Below, in pieces: positions 48,536-48,730 of a stretch of DNA of 48,730 nucleotides; within the stretch, counting starts at the first letter, position 1, and the number at the start of each line of letters is the position of its first letter. The notes under the pieces were generated by a model, which ran no database searches, was not told where the DNA came from, and saw only the letters and a program-made list of their open reading frames with translations. The position numbers and the translations under genes are program-made. Source of the DNA: Rubrivivax sp. (lineage in GTDB: Bacteria > Pseudomonadota > Gammaproteobacteria > Burkholderiales > Burkholderiaceae_C); the NCBI GenBank assembly GCA_024641965.1, contig JAHECC010000008.1:1-48730 (forward strand), written 5' to 3'.

Positions 48536-48609
48536 GCTTCGCGGGCAAAGTTGCTGCTGTCCTGATCCACACCCGAGATCAGGTTGGATTAGAAACCCAG
48601 GAGCAACAA

Positions 48610-48730
48610 ATGAGCACCAAGAACCTGTCTACCGTCGCCAACGAAGTCATCGAGTCCTACGGCGTCATCAACACCAACTTCATCAATGCCTACCGCTTCG
48701 GCGGCGAGCGCATGATCGGCTTCGTCGACG
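48610..48730 (+). CDS. Possible phasin-family protein (3' end cut by window edge)
   Basis: Only the first 40 codons are present. An AGGAG ribosome binding site lies 8-12 bases before the ATG. The protein starts MSTKNLSTVANEVIESYGVI and continues with AYRFGGERMIGFVD, which resembles the N-terminus of phasin-like, granule-associated proteins of Burkholderiales. Phasins coat polyhydroxyalkanoate granules. The call rests on a short stretch recalled by pattern and is tentative; no other PHA gene is in the window. Confidence 0.45.
   Translation, partial: MSTKNLSTVANEVIESYGVINTNFINAYRFGGERMIGFVD

Overview
The window is one stretch of a GC-rich bacterial chromosome. Its gene content points to a betaproteobacterium of the order Burkholderiales, probably near the Rubrivivax/Leptothrix/Roseateles group. 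Pointers are the BPSS1780-type membrane protein, DUF502 and DUF2782 genes beside thrB and polA, a tryptophanyl-tRNA synthetase of about 400 residues, the aminoglycoside-phosphotransferase-type homoserine kinase, and liv and TRAP transporters. The genus is inference; no rRNA gene is present. Coding density is very high, there is no intergenic gap over 300 bp, and I see no insertion sequence, prophage, CRISPR array or integron.

Layout. 1-2590: the end of a TRAP transporter operon (binding protein cut by the window edge, small and large permeases). 2600-6969: trpS and a PLP sulfur-amino-acid lyase on the minus strand, then purN and an RsmB-type RNA methyltransferase on the plus strand. 7126-10794: a fatty acid desaturase, the rpmB-rpmG ribosomal pair with trxB, and a Crp-family regulator. 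10892-15330: ftsK, lolA, rarA. 15492-19028: livHMGF behind a near-consensus sigma-54 promoter. 19090-21941: a cysteine-rich microprotein, a TetR regulator, two fasciclin (FAS1) proteins and a DUF4242 protein. 22122-30142: a FAD oxidase, a giant cyclase-ATPase-LuxR regulator, a ferredoxin-type flavin reductase, an SDR protein and ghrA. 30150-33821: a catalytically dead HtrA-like protein, a rhomboid protease, tRNA-Leu(CAA), and a cysM-Nudix-tusA sulfur cluster. 33822-39550: galU, a degenerate 2-hydroxyacid dehydrogenase, valS and a GMP reductase. 39682-48488: uvrD, a membrane protein, thrB, DUF2782, DUF502, polA and an alpha/beta hydrolase. A possible phasin gene begins at 48610 and runs off the edge.

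Most of this is housekeeping. The less ordinary signals are: (1) a dispersed element of three consecutive hairpins, present three times (8350, 13268, 47639), always in the same orientation just after a stop codon, with the outer arms of its third hairpin changing on both sides; (2) -10-like boxes placed 6-8 nt before the start codon of several genes that lack a Shine-Dalgarno sequence, suggesting leaderless mRNAs; (3) a sigma-54-like promoter before livHMGF; (4) several well-formed palindromes that look like operators; (5) two conserved-looking proteins that have lost catalytic residues; (6) a 1195-residue cyclase/ATPase/LuxR fusion. I saw no single obviously new multi-gene system; the repeat element and the regulatory architecture are the best candidates for something undescribed.
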